Shown piece by piece: positions 54,161 to 63,047 of a stretch of DNA of 64,000 nt. The notes below the pieces were generated by a model. It saw only the letters and a list, made by a program, of their open reading frames with translations. It made no database searches and had not been told where the DNA came from. This DNA is from Sphingosinicella sp041916975 (lineage in GTDB: Bacteria; Pseudomonadota; Alphaproteobacteria; Sphingomonadales; Sphingomonadaceae), in the NCBI RefSeq assembly GCF_041916975.1, contig NZ_JAYRYK010000001.1:2170001-2234000 (forward strand), given 5' to 3'. A program made the position numbers and the translations under genes. Position 1 is the stretch's first letter. The number at the start of each line of letters is the position of its first letter.

Positions 54161-54793
54161 CTAGCGCGAATCGAGTTTCCGGCCCAGCGCGACGAAGCCG
54201 TGGATGAGCGGCGGCACCAGCGCGATCGACAACACGACCTTCGTCAGCATCTGGCCGATCATCAGATCGAGGATCGGGAACACGCCATAGAAGGCGAGCG
54301 TGATGAAGATCAGCGTGTCGACGATCTGTGAGAGCACGCTCGCAAGCGCGCCGCGCAGCCACAGCAGCCCGCCTTCACGGCGCATCAGGCTGAACAGGCC
54401 GACATTCAGAAACTGCGAGATGCCGTAAGCGACGATCCCGGCACCCATCAGTCGCGGGCTTTGGGCGAGCACGAGCTGGAAACCGGCCAGCCGCGCCGGG
54501 TCCATCTCGGAGGAGGCGGGGAGCGCGAGCACGATGATGATCAGCAGCATCGAGACCAGAAGCGGCACGAACCCGAACAGCACCAGCCGGTTCGCCGTCT
54601 CGCGGCCGTGCAGCTCGGCGACCGCGCTCGACAGCACGACGAGCAGCAGGAAGGCGAAGATGCCCGCCTCCACCGCGAGCGGCCCCAGCGCCACCTGCTT
54701 GTTGCCGAGGATACCGGCAATGCAGGTCATGCCGCCGTAGAGGATCGAGAGCACGAAGAGCGAGCGGGATATCGGCGCGGCAGCGGTCGTCAT
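54161..54793 (-). CDS. YhhQ family queuosine precursor transporter
   Basis: 210 residues, six hydrophobic segments. LSILYGGMTCIAGILGNKQV, then a VVLSSAVAELHGRETANRLV block and SRLMGAG.. SQFLNVGLF, fit the VUT/YhhQ family, known in E. coli to import queuosine precursors. The helical SQIVDTLIFITLAFYGV pattern is conserved. Standalone gene, divergent from nupC. Confidence 0.88.
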   Translation of the reverse strand: MTTAAAPISRSLFVLSILYGGMTCIAGILGNKQVALGPLAVEAGIFAFLLLVVLSSAVAELHGRETANRLVLFGFVPLLVSMLLIIIVLALPASSEMDPARLAGFQLVLAQSPRLMGAGIVAYGISQFLNVGLFSLMRREGGLLWLRGALASVLSQIVDTLIFITLAFYGVFPILDLMIGQMLTKVVLSIALVPPLIHGFVALGRKLDSR

Positions 54794-54826
54794 CGCCTGT
54801 TGCTAACGGCTTTTCGCGGCCCGAGA

Positions 54827-54840
54827 AAGCTATATAGCTT
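54827..54840. promoter_or_regulatory. 14-bp perfect palindrome upstream of nupC
   Basis: AAGCTATATAGCTT, in the 79-bp gap between divergent YhhQ and NupC genes. May be an operator; no regulator is visible nearby. Confidence 0.35.
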
Positions 54841-54872
54841 GGGGCCTGGAGCACGCGTTCGCCGGGGGAACA

Positions 54873-56105
54873 ATGCAAATATTGATCGGCCTTGGCGGCA
54901 TTGCGCTCATCCTCGCCATCGCCGTTCTTTTGTCCTCCAATCGCAAGGCTATCCGTTTCCGTGTCGTCGGCGCAGCCTTCGCGCTTCAGGCCGGAATTGC
55001 CGTGCTCGTGCTCTATGTTCCGGCCGGCCGGCGCGCGCTCGCCTGGCTCTCCGCAGGCGTCGGCGAACTCCTCGGTTATGCGCGCGCAGGTTCCGAATTC
55101 CTGTTCGGCAAGCTGCTCGGCGATCCGCTCGGGCAGAGCTTCGCGTTTCAGGCGCTGCCGACGATCATCTTCTTCGCCGCGCTCATCGCCATTCTCTATC
55201 ACCTCGGCGTGATGCAACTCATCATCCGCTGGATCGGCGGTGCACTCGAGAAGATCACCGGGATCAGCAAGGTCGAATCGCTGTGCGCGGCATCGAATAT
55301 CTTCGTCGGCCAGAGCGAATCGCCGCTCGTGATCCGGCCCTATCTGGCGGGCCTTAGCCCTGCACAGCTCTTCGCTGTGATGTCATCCGGCATGGCGGGC
55401 GTCGCGGGCACGATCCTCGCGGCCTATGCGTCGATGGGGATCAGCATCGATTATCTGCTCGCGGCGAGCTTCATGGCGGCGCCGGGCGGCATACTGATGG
55501 CGAAACTGATCATGCCCGATGACCCGGCAGACCTGGCGCGCACTCAGGGCGAGGTCGTAGAAATCTCCGACCATGACGAGGAAAAGCCCGCGAACATCAT
55601 CATGGCCGCGGCGCAGGGCGCGCAGACCGGTGTGAAGCTCGCGGTCGCGGTCGGTGCGATGGTGCTGGCGTTCGTGGCGCTGGTGGCACTTGCGAACGGG
55701 CTGCTTTCAGGCATCGGCGGCTGGTTCGGGCTCGAAGGCCTTACCTTCCAGCAACTCATCGGTCACGTCTTCGCTCCGATCATGTACCTGCTCGGCGTGC
55801 CGTGGGACGAAGCCGGGATCGCGGGCGGCCTCTTCGGCACCAAGGTCGTGCTCAACGAATTCGTCGCCTACATCGATCTCAGTGCGCAGCAGGCAACGCT
55901 GTCGCCGGCGACCGTGGCGATCGTCACTTTCGCGCTCTGCGGTTTCGCAAACTTCAGTTCGATCGCGATTCAGATGGCGGTGACGGGCAGCCTCGCGCCC
56001 AGCCAGCGACCGATGATCGCGAAGCTCGGTATCAAGGCACTCGTCGCGGGCAGCCTTGCCAATCTGATGAGCGCCGCCCTCGCGGGTCTGCTGCTTTCGG
56101 TTTAG
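54873..56105 (+). CDS. NupC family concentrative nucleoside transporter
   Basis: 410 residues with GGGGGAAC ahead of the ATG. CNT family: N-terminal gate, GQSESPLVIRPYL with the nucleoside-contacting residues, GLFGTKVVLNEFVAY, and FANFSSIAIQMAVTG. Imports nucleosides with H+ or Na+. No nucleoside-metabolism gene is adjacent. Its end overlaps convergent hbd by 4 bp. Confidence 0.93.
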   Translation: MQILIGLGGIALILAIAVLLSSNRKAIRFRVVGAAFALQAGIAVLVLYVPAGRRALAWLSAGVGELLGYARAGSEFLFGKLLGDPLGQSFAFQALPTIIFFAALIAILYHLGVMQLIIRWIGGALEKITGISKVESLCAASNIFVGQSESPLVIRPYLAGLSPAQLFAVMSSGMAGVAGTILAAYASMGISIDYLLAASFMAAPGGILMAKLIMPDDPADLARTQGEVVEISDHDEEKPANIIMAAAQGAQTGVKLAVAVGAMVLAFVALVALANGLLSGIGGWFGLEGLTFQQLIGHVFAPIMYLLGVPWDEAGIAGGLFGTKVVLNEFVAYIDLSAQQATLSPATVAIVTFALCGFANFSSIAIQMAVTGSLAPSQRPMIAKLGIKALVAGSLANLMSAALAGLLLSV

Positions 56106-56965
56106 CGGGTGGGAACCGGCGTCTCGCCCGAATAGTCGTAGAAGCCCTTGCCGGATTTCCGGCCGTACCAGCCAGCTTCGACGTACTTCACGAGCAGCGG
56201 CGCGGGGCGATACTTGGGATCGCCGGTCGCTTCCTGCATCACGTGCATCACGCTGAGTAGCGTATCGAGGCCGACGAAATCGGCGAGCGTCAACGGGCCC
56301 ATCGGGTGGTTGGCGCCAAGGCGCATACCCTGGTCGATATCGACCACCGAGCCGACACCCTCGCCGAGCGCGAAGATCGCCTCGTTCAGCATCGGGCAGA
56401 GCACGCGGTTGACGATGAACGCCGGGCTGTCGAGCGCTTCCACCGTCGTCTTGCCGATCGCCTGGCAGAAGGCGTGCATCGCCGCCGTCGTGGCGTCCGA
56501 CGTCGCGAGACCGCGGATGATCTCCACGAGCTTCATCACCGGCACGGGGTTGAAGAAATGGAGGCCGACGAAGCGATCGGGACGATCGGTCGCCGCCGCC
56601 AGCCGCGTGATCGAGATCGACGAGGTGTTGGAGGCGAGAAGCGCGGAGTCTTTCAAGGTCAGTCCCTTGAAGATCGCCTTCTTGACCGTCTCGTTCTCGG
56701 TCGCTGCCTCGATGACGAGGTCGCAGTCCGAAAAGTCGGCGGGGTTGGTGGTCAGGCGGATGCGCGCGAGCGTCGCTTCAACCTCGTCCACCTGCATCGT
56801 ACCCTTGGCAACGGCGCGGCCGAGGTTCTTCTCGATCACGGCCTTGCCCGCTTCGGCGCGCGCGAGTTCCACATCCGAAAGGATGACGTCGAACCCGGCG
56901 AGCGCGGAGACGTGCGCGATGCCGTTGCCCATCAGGCCTGAGCCGATGACCCCTACCGTTTTCAT
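56102..56965 (-). CDS. hbd: 3-hydroxybutyryl-CoA dehydrogenase
   Basis: 287 residues. NAD site GSGLMGNGIAHV (8-19), catalytic His in FVGLHFFNPVPVMKLVEII, and PAFIVNRVLCPMLNEAI. Oxidises (S)-3-hydroxybutyryl-CoA in the cytoplasm. It follows etfA by 3 bp in an etfB-etfA-hbd set, which fits fatty-acid or butyrate/PHB metabolism. Confidence 0.95.
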   Translation of the reverse strand: MKTVGVIGSGLMGNGIAHVSALAGFDVILSDVELARAEAGKAVIEKNLGRAVAKGTMQVDEVEATLARIRLTTNPADFSDCDLVIEAATENETVKKAIFKGLTLKDSALLASNTSSISITRLAAATDRPDRFVGLHFFNPVPVMKLVEIIRGLATSDATTAAMHAFCQAIGKTTVEALDSPAFIVNRVLCPMLNEAIFALGEGVGSVVDIDQGMRLGANHPMGPLTLADFVGLDTLLSVMHVMQEATGDPKYRPAPLLVKYVEAGWYGRKSGKGFYDYSGETPVPTR

Positions 56966-56968
56966 GGT

Positions 56969-57898
56969 CTAGAGCTTCTGCGTGAATTCGGGAACGATGG
57001 TGAACAGGTCGCCGACGAGGCCGAGGTCCGCGACCTGGAAGATCGGGGCGTCCTCGTCCTTGTTGATGGCGACGATGACCTTCGAGTCCTTCATGCCCGC
57101 GAGGTGCTGAATGGCGCCCGAGATGCCGATGGCGACATAAAGCTCCGGCGCAACGATCTTGCCGGTCTGGCCGACCTGATAGTCGTTCGGCACATAGCCC
57201 GCGTCGACCGCGGCGCGCGATGCGCCCACTGCCGCGCCGAGCTTGTCGGCGAGCGGGAAGATGACCTGCTGGAACGTGTCGCTGTCCTTCAGCGCGCGGC
57301 CGCCCGATACGATGATCTTGGCGGAGGTGAGCTCCGGACGCTCCAGCTTGGCGATCTCGGCGCCGACGAAGCTGGAAAGACCCGCGTCACCGCTGCCGGA
57401 AACCGCCTCGACGCTTGCCGAGCCGCCGTCACCGGCCTTTTCGAAGGCCGTGCCGCGCACAGTGATCACCTTTTTGGCGTCGCCCGACTGCACGGTGGCG
57501 ATGGCGTTGCCCGCATAGATCGGCCGCTCGAACGTGCTGGCGTCGACGATCCCGGTGATCTCGGAGATCTGCTGCGTGTCGAGCTTCGCGGCAACGCGCG
57601 GCGCGATGTTCTTGGCCGATGTGGTGGCGGGCGCGACGAGCGCATCGTAGCTCGCCATCAGGCCTTCGATCAGCGGCGCGACGTTTTCGGCAAGGCCGTT
57701 GGCATAGGCCGCATCGTCGGCGAGCAGCACCTTCGAGACGCCCGCGATCTTCGCGGCGGCGTCGGCTGCACCCTGCGCGCCTTGCCCCGCGACGAGCACG
57801 TGCACGTCGCCGCCGAGCTTGCCGGCAGCGGTGATGGCGACGCGGGTTGCATCCTTGATCGAGGCGTTGTCGTGTTCAGCGAGGACGAGGACGCTCAT
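56969..57898 (-). CDS. etfA: Electron transfer flavoprotein subunit alpha
   Basis: 309 residues. N-terminal AANH-like part and the conserved C-terminal FAD domain: VSGGRALKDSDTFQ, GASRAAVDAGYVPND, QVGQTGKIVAPELYVAIGISGA, and NKDEDAPIFQVADLGLVGD. With EtfB passes electrons from acyl-CoA dehydrogenases to ETF-quinone oxidoreductase. 4-bp overlap with etfB. Confidence 0.97.
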   Translation of the reverse strand: MSVLVLAEHDNASIKDATRVAITAAGKLGGDVHVLVAGQGAQGAADAAAKIAGVSKVLLADDAAYANGLAENVAPLIEGLMASYDALVAPATTSAKNIAPRVAAKLDTQQISEITGIVDASTFERPIYAGNAIATVQSGDAKKVITVRGTAFEKAGDGGSASVEAVSGSGDAGLSSFVGAEIAKLERPELTSAKIIVSGGRALKDSDTFQQVIFPLADKLGAAVGASRAAVDAGYVPNDYQVGQTGKIVAPELYVAIGISGAIQHLAGMKDSKVIVAINKDEDAPIFQVADLGLVGDLFTIVPEFTQKL

Positions 57899-58644
57899 GC
57901 GATCGCTCCCATTTCCTTGAGTTTGCCGATGAGGGCGTCGACCGAATCGACCTTGATGCCCGCCTGCCGCTTCGGCGGCTCGGTGACCTTCAGCGTCTTC
58001 AGGCGCGGCGTGACGTCGACGCCGTAGTCGGCGGGCGTCTTCGCATCGATCGGCTTGGACTTCGCCTTCATGATGTTCGGCAGCGAGGCATAGCGCGGCT
58101 CGTTGAGGCGAAGGTCGGTGGTGATGATGGCCGGGGCCTTCAGGCTCACCGTCTCGAGGCCGCCGTCGACTTCGCGCGTCACGTTCACCTTGTCGCCCGC
58201 CACTTCAACCTTGGAGGCGAAGGTGCCCTGCGCCCAGCCGAGCAGCGCGGCGAGCATCTGGCCGGTCTGGTTAGCGTCGTCGTCGATCGCCTGCTTGCCG
58301 AGGATGACGAGGCCGGGGCCTTCGGCTTCTGCGATCTTCGCAAGGATCTTCGCAACCGCGAGCGGCTCGGTGGTGACGTCGGTGGTGACGAGGATGCCGC
58401 GGTCGGCGCCCATGGCGAGCGCGGTGCGCAGCGTTTCCTGGCACTGTTGAACGCCGATGGAAACCACGACGATCTCGGTCGCCGCGCCTTTTTCCTTCAG
58501 GCGGATCGCCTCTTCGACAGCAATCTCGTCGAAGGGGTTCATGCTCATCTTGACGTTGGCAAGCTCGACGCCCGACTGGTCGGACTTCACGCGGGCCTTC
58601 ACGTTGTAATCGATGACCCGCTTCACGGGCACTAGGATCTTCAT
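57895..58644 (-). CDS. etfB: Electron transfer flavoprotein subunit beta
   Basis: 249 residues. I use the ATG at 58644 (MKILVPVKRVIDYN) since GGAGG lies 6 bases upstream; the ATG at 58650 abuts it. MNPFDEIAVEEAIRLKEKG and GKQAIDDDANQTGQMLAALL (AMP site) are conserved. Leads etfB-etfA-hbd. The divergent region to 58766 holds two TTGAC copies on the minus strand (within 58690-58715), possibly its promoter. Confidence 0.97.
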   Translation of the reverse strand: MKILVPVKRVIDYNVKARVKSDQSGVELANVKMSMNPFDEIAVEEAIRLKEKGAATEIVVVSIGVQQCQETLRTALAMGADRGILVTTDVTTEPLAVAKILAKIAEAEGPGLVILGKQAIDDDANQTGQMLAALLGWAQGTFASKVEVAGDKVNVTREVDGGLETVSLKAPAIITTDLRLNEPRYASLPNIMKAKSKPIDAKTPADYGVDVTPRLKTLKVTEPPKRQAGIKVDSVDALIGKLKEMGAIA

Positions 58645-58765
58645 CGGCATCCTCCGGAAAGCTGGCCCGGCCTCTAGGAGCCGGATCGCGCGACGACCTG
58701 CGTCAACAGGACGTATGTGTCAACGCCCAAGGCAAGCAACTCACCGTTTGACGTGAAGAATTCGC

Positions 58766-60814
58766 GTGCCAGAATGGCGCAACTCCAAAAAGAAGCAGTC
58801 GGGGTCGGTCGTGAACAGGGAGACATCGCCGGGCGGCGGTGGCGTGCATTTGCGTTTGCAGCTCCTGGGAGAGGTGCGATTCAGCGTCGGCAGTGCGGAT
58901 GTCACGCCGCGCTCCAAGCGCGCGCGCGCGCTCGTCGCGTATCTTGCGCTCTCGCGTGGGTATACGGCTACGCGTGCGCGGCTTGCTGATCTGTTCTGGG
59001 GTGATCGTGGGGAAGCGCAGGCGCGCGGCAGCCTCCGGCAATGCCTGCTCGAAGTCCGCAGCGCCGCGGGCGATACCGGCGTCGACATTCTCTCTTCGGA
59101 CCGGGAAAGCGTCTCGCTGGGCCATGGCTGGACGAGCGATATCGCCGAGATCGAGGCGGCGATGACGGGGCCATCTGCAAGCATCGCGGATGCGATCGAA
59201 ACTGCGGGGCGGGAACAACTGCTCGGCGGGCTGTTCGTCAGCGATGAGTATGACGAGTGGCTGACGCTCGCCCGCGCCGATTTTGATGCGCGGCTTGCCG
59301 ATGCGGCGCGGCGCGGCCTCTCCCGGGCGATAGAAACCGGCGATGCGGAGTCGGCCCGGCGCATCGCGGATCATTATCTGCTGCGCGATCCGGGCGACGA
59401 AGAGGTCACCGTGCTCGCCATGCGGGCCGATGCGATGCGCGGCGCGGCACCTATTGCCCACCGGCGCTTCCAGAAGCTGCGGGACTATCTCGCTGCCGAA
59501 CTGGGCACAGTGCCAGGCTCTACCGCGCTCGACGCGCTTGCCGCAGTCGCCAGCGCGCCGGTGGCCGAGCCTGTAGCGCTGGCAGCGCCCGCGCTTCCAG
59601 TGCTTCCCGCCCACGATGGGCCGCCGCTGCTGCTGGTGTGCCCCTTCGCCGAAACGGGCTTTGCGAGCAATCTGATGCACCTTGCGGATGGTGTGCGCGA
59701 GGAGGTTCTGTCCGGCCTGTCCCGCTTCAAGGATCTGCGAGTGCTGGTGGAAGACCGTATGCCGTCGTCGGACGAGGCGGCGATGTTCGGCGCGGGAACG
59801 ATCGCCTATGCGCTCACCGCAACGCTCCGGCAATCGGGCACGCACATGCGGGTGACACCGGTGCTGACGCGCCTTTCCGATCGTTCGGTCGTCTGGTCGA
59901 ACCCCGTGTCGATCGAGGTGGGCGATCTTCAGGAGGCGATCGATGCGATGGTCGATCGGATCATCGGTGCGGTGACGCCGCGCGTCGAGCGCGATGCCGT
60001 TCCGCGCGCACAGCCGGGTGCCGTGTACGACCGTTACCTCGTTGCCCGCCACCGCGCGCGGACGGCGGCCACGCTGGGCGAAGCGAAAGCGGCGGCCGAT
60101 CTTCTCGAAGGCGTGATCGCCGACGCGCCGGACCTCGCGGTCGCCTATCCGCATCTCATCCGGCTCTACAATACCAACTATTTCTACAAGATCGCAGGTA
60201 TCGACCCAGCGCCGAACCGGGTGCGTGCCTTCGAGCTGGCGAAGACCGCGCTGTCGCTCGATCGTGGCCACATTCACGGCTACACGGTGATGGGCTGGTG
60301 CCAGCTCTGGCGCGGCGGATGGGATGCCGCGCGCGCGCATTTCGAAAAGGCGGTGGAGCTCAACCCCTATCACTCGGAGCGCATCAAGGAGGCGGCCTTC
60401 GGCCTCATTTTCCTCGGCGAACATGCGAAAGGCGGCGACTATCTGCAGCGCTGCCTCGATCTCGATCCGCTGCCCAACGACAATTTCTTCGAAGACCTCG
60501 GCTTCCTCAAACTGATGCAGCGGAGGCCTGACGAGGCCGTGGCCTACTTCGACCTGATCGTGGAGCCGACGGTGTTCGCCGATCTCTACGGCGTGCTTGC
60601 AAGCTGCGCGGTCGGGCATCCCGCAGGACAGGCCATGGCGGCAGCGTGGCGGCAGCGCATCGCGGCGATCTGGTCGCCCGACGTGCCGATGACGGACGGC
60701 AACATGGTCTCGTGGCTGCACGCGCACCTGCCGTTCCGGAAGCCCGAACATTGGTCGCTGTTTTCGTCCTATCTCGGCCCCGTGCTCAGGGACGCTCATC
60801 CCGAAGCCGCTTGA
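58766..60814 (+). CDS. BTAD/TolB-like/TPR transcriptional regulator
   Basis: 682 residues from GTG (GAAGAA upstream). Domains in order: winged helix (about 28-105; LQLLGEVRFSVGSADVTPRS), bacterial transcriptional activation domain (120-270), a CadC/adenylate-cyclase-type TolB-like domain (285-415; LADGVREEVLSGLSRFKDLR), then a TPR superhelix (420-680). No transmembrane segment seen. Such SARP-like proteins often control secondary-metabolite genes. Its 3' end overlaps tfuA by 29 bp and it faces the peptide-ycaO-tfuA set. Confidence 0.82.
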   Translation: MPEWRNSKKKQSGSVVNRETSPGGGGVHLRLQLLGEVRFSVGSADVTPRSKRARALVAYLALSRGYTATRARLADLFWGDRGEAQARGSLRQCLLEVRSAAGDTGVDILSSDRESVSLGHGWTSDIAEIEAAMTGPSASIADAIETAGREQLLGGLFVSDEYDEWLTLARADFDARLADAARRGLSRAIETGDAESARRIADHYLLRDPGDEEVTVLAMRADAMRGAAPIAHRRFQKLRDYLAAELGTVPGSTALDALAAVASAPVAEPVALAAPALPVLPAHDGPPLLLVCPFAETGFASNLMHLADGVREEVLSGLSRFKDLRVLVEDRMPSSDEAAMFGAGTIAYALTATLRQSGTHMRVTPVLTRLSDRSVVWSNPVSIEVGDLQEAIDAMVDRIIGAVTPRVERDAVPRAQPGAVYDRYLVARHRARTAATLGEAKAAADLLEGVIADAPDLAVAYPHLIRLYNTNYFYKIAGIDPAPNRVRAFELAKTALSLDRGHIHGYTVMGWCQLWRGGWDAARAHFEKAVELNPYHSERIKEAAFGLIFLGEHAKGGDYLQRCLDLDPLPNDNFFEDLGFLKLMQRRPDEAVAYFDLIVEPTVFADLYGVLASCAVGHPAGQAMAAAWRQRIAAIWSPDVPMTDGNMVSWLHAHLPFRKPEHWSLFSSYLGPVLRDAHPEAA

Positions 60815-61496
60815 GGAATAGCGTTTCGGGCGGCGGCTCGCGACGGCAGGGGGTGAATGGTGCGGTGATGGCGGCAGTGATGGCGCCTTGCGCATCTCGA
60901 GCCTTCTGCGAAACGAAGCCGGTCGGCAGCCACGCCGCGAAACGCTCTGCGCGGTCCGGTAACAGCTCTGCGGCGGTGGAGATCAGCGCGGGTATCGTGC
61001 GGTCCTTGAAGAAGATGGCGTGCGACGCGGTACGAAGGCGCTGAGCCTCGTCCACAGTCAGCACGTGCGCACGAAGCGCTGCGGCGAGCGTGGCACGCAC
61101 ATCGACCTGCGCCAGTGAAAGCGCGCGGTGACCCAAGGCGCTCGGCGCGTGGGCAACCGCCACCTCGTCGTCCCCGATAATGCGCCCGGCGGCATAGGCG
61201 CGCGCAATGGCGCCCTCCGGACGCATCCCGAAGCGGTGAAGCTCCGCGGCGCGGAGCGCGCCAAGGCTTGCCGCCCCCCACACGTCGAAGCCTTCGGCGA
61301 GCAGCACAAGGATTTCCTTGTGCCACGGCGCGCGCGCGGCTTCGAAGATGCCGTCGATGAGCAGCACGCGGTGCGGCGGCTGTTTGGCAAGCGCGAGCAT
61401 GTCGCCGGCGCTGGCCGGGGGAAGATATGTGATGGTGTCGGCGGTGGTGCGGTTTTCGGGGGAGAGCGTGGGGCCGATGTAAACGCTTAAAGGCAT
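60786..61496 (-). CDS. TfuA-like protein, partner of YcaO
   Basis: 236 residues from MPLSVYIGPTLSPENR at 61496. The TfuA pattern is clear: PPHRVLLIDGIFE (40-52), then VWGAASLGALRAAELHRFGM (72-91) and GRIIGDDEVAVAHAP. TfuA proteins accompany YcaO enzymes that install thioamides (as in thioviridamide and methyl-CoM reductase systems) and are thought to supply sulfur. Overlaps ycaO by 10 bp, so co-translated. Second half is less conserved. Confidence 0.9.
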   Translation of the reverse strand: MPLSVYIGPTLSPENRTTADTITYLPPASAGDMLALAKQPPHRVLLIDGIFEAARAPWHKEILVLLAEGFDVWGAASLGALRAAELHRFGMRPEGAIARAYAAGRIIGDDEVAVAHAPSALGHRALSLAQVDVRATLAAALRAHVLTVDEAQRLRTASHAIFFKDRTIPALISTAAELLPDRAERFAAWLPTGFVSQKARDAQGAITAAITAPFTPCRREPPPETLFLKRLRDERP

Positions 61497-62671
61497 TGTT
61501 CGGAGCCCAGCATTCCCGGCATCCACAGCCGTACGACGCTGACGCTGCGGCAGGGCGGGGAGATGTCGCAGCGCAGCATGTTCCGTACGCCGTCCTCGGC
61601 AAGGCGCGCGCACAGCGCTTCAAGCCTGGGGCGCGCCGAATAGGCATCGCGCACGCGGTGCCAGTCTATGCTTTGACCGGTTGGCGCCCCGAGCGCGCGA
61701 TGCCCGGCCTGCGTGGGTTCTTCGGGCGTGATGTCGTCGCGCGCTCCGCTGATGATGGTGAGGCGCGATTGTGCCGCCTCGGCGAAGGCGCGGAACAGAG
61801 CGTCGTCGGGATCGGGGCGACACGCGGCGCCTAGGAACGAGGGCGCATAGCCTGGATCATCGAGACGGCACATCACCACCGGGAGTCGGCCGGCGCCCTC
61901 CACGACATACACGGCAATGGCGATGCCGAGACCCGCGAGATGGTGCGTAAGCGCGTGGAACCACGGCGCTTCTATCGTCTCTGGATCAACGCGCGCCCGC
62001 GCCTGCCCGGCCATGCCGCCTTTGAGCCAGTAGGCCTGCGCGTCGCGTTCGATGCGTTCGAGGAGTGCCGCTACGGTTGCGTCCTCAAGGTTTGCCCCCG
62101 CACCAAGGCCAAGGCTTGATCGCGCGAAGGGGCTGTCGCCATCAAACGTGAAATCCACCGAAACCGTATCGAAGGGGACGAAAATCCGGCCACCTTCCGG
62201 GAAGCGCTCCGCCGCGTGCCAACGGACGGGCGCATCCGGCCAACGCGTTCGGCTTGGCCGGACCTCGCCATAGTCGAGGAAGCGGGGTAGGCGTGTCTCC
62301 TCGTCAAGGTCGTCGTAGCGGCAGAACGGCCCGTCCACCTGCACGGATTCCGCGCACGCCCCCTCGATCGCCTCCATTACGGCGGAAATGCGCGCGTCGG
62401 CTTCGCACCGCCCCTTGCCCTGATGTACGGCAAGCGAGCGACTCATCGGACGCACCGCCTGAAACACCGGCAGGCCGATGCGATCGAGGTGCGTCACCTC
62501 GCCGACCCGCGTGACGCCTGCCCAGTCGAGCACCGGGCCGAGCTGCAGGAGCAGCGCCGCGGAATCGACCTGCCGCCAACGGTCGGAGGGCGGCACCAGC
62601 GTCAGCCATTCGGGAAGTGTCCGGGCATAATCCCCCGTTCGCTGCCGGAACCCGGCAGCGCCACCGCTCAT
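61487..62671 (-). CDS. YcaO-domain peptide backbone-modifying enzyme
   Basis: 394 residues (ATG 62671; a GTG sits 3 bp upstream). ATP/Mg motifs are present: GKGRCEADARISAVMEAIEG (near 86-105), SSLGLGAGANLEDATVAALL plus ERIERDA (187-212), and EAAQSRLTIISGARDD (299-314). The C-terminus (LWMPGMLGSEQCL) lacks PxPxP, the azoline-cyclodehydratase tail, in keeping with a TfuA-dependent type. It phosphorylates an amide oxygen so sulfur or another nucleophile can enter. Follows the 90-aa peptide by about 19 bp. Confidence 0.92.
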   Translation of the reverse strand: MSGGAAGFRQRTGDYARTLPEWLTLVPPSDRWRQVDSAALLLQLGPVLDWAGVTRVGEVTHLDRIGLPVFQAVRPMSRSLAVHQGKGRCEADARISAVMEAIEGACAESVQVDGPFCRYDDLDEETRLPRFLDYGEVRPSRTRWPDAPVRWHAAERFPEGGRIFVPFDTVSVDFTFDGDSPFARSSLGLGAGANLEDATVAALLERIERDAQAYWLKGGMAGQARARVDPETIEAPWFHALTHHLAGLGIAIAVYVVEGAGRLPVVMCRLDDPGYAPSFLGAACRPDPDDALFRAFAEAAQSRLTIISGARDDITPEEPTQAGHRALGAPTGQSIDWHRVRDAYSARPRLEALCARLAEDGVRNMLRCDISPPCRSVSVVRLWMPGMLGSEQCL

Positions 62672-62690
62672 CACAAGCCGATTGTCCGCT

Positions 62691-62963
62691 TTACTTACCG
62701 CCGCCCCAGGTCTGCTGGAAGGCCATGACGTTGTTGGCCTTGGGCAGCTTTACCGCCTCGACCGAATCGCCCGCCTTCTTCGCGGCGTCGAAGATACGGA
62801 TGAGGTTTTCGACGTCAGACTTTTCCTGATCGGTCTTCGCCTGTGCGAGATCGTAAGTCGCGACCGACTGGGTGACGTAGTAAGTTTCGCCATCCTTGAT
62901 GATGAACGTCGGTTCGCTGGAGCCGCCGAGCTGAACGCGCGTGATCGTCGGGGGTACGCTCAT
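62691..62963 (-). CDS. Putative RiPP precursor peptide, 90 aa
   Basis: 90 residues from an ATG at 62963 with AGGAGG 8 bases upstream, the best ribosome binding site in this region. Sequence runs MSVPPTITRVQLGGSSEPTF, a soluble acidic middle (YDLAQAKTDQEKSDVENLIR), and a C-terminus PKANNVMAFQQTWGGGK. No Cys. The position right before ycaO-tfuA is that of a substrate peptide; the Gly-rich tail could be the core. No family recognised, so the precursor role is inference. Confidence 0.65.
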   Translation of the reverse strand: MSVPPTITRVQLGGSSEPTFIIKDGETYYVTQSVATYDLAQAKTDQEKSDVENLIRIFDAAKKAGDSVEAVKLPKANNVMAFQQTWGGGK

Positions 62964-63047
62964 GGTTTCTGCCTCCTGCCTGATGGATTCAGTCCGCATT
63001 GCCTACGTCCGGCGGCAGGAAAGCGCCAGAGACAAACAGAGTGAAGA

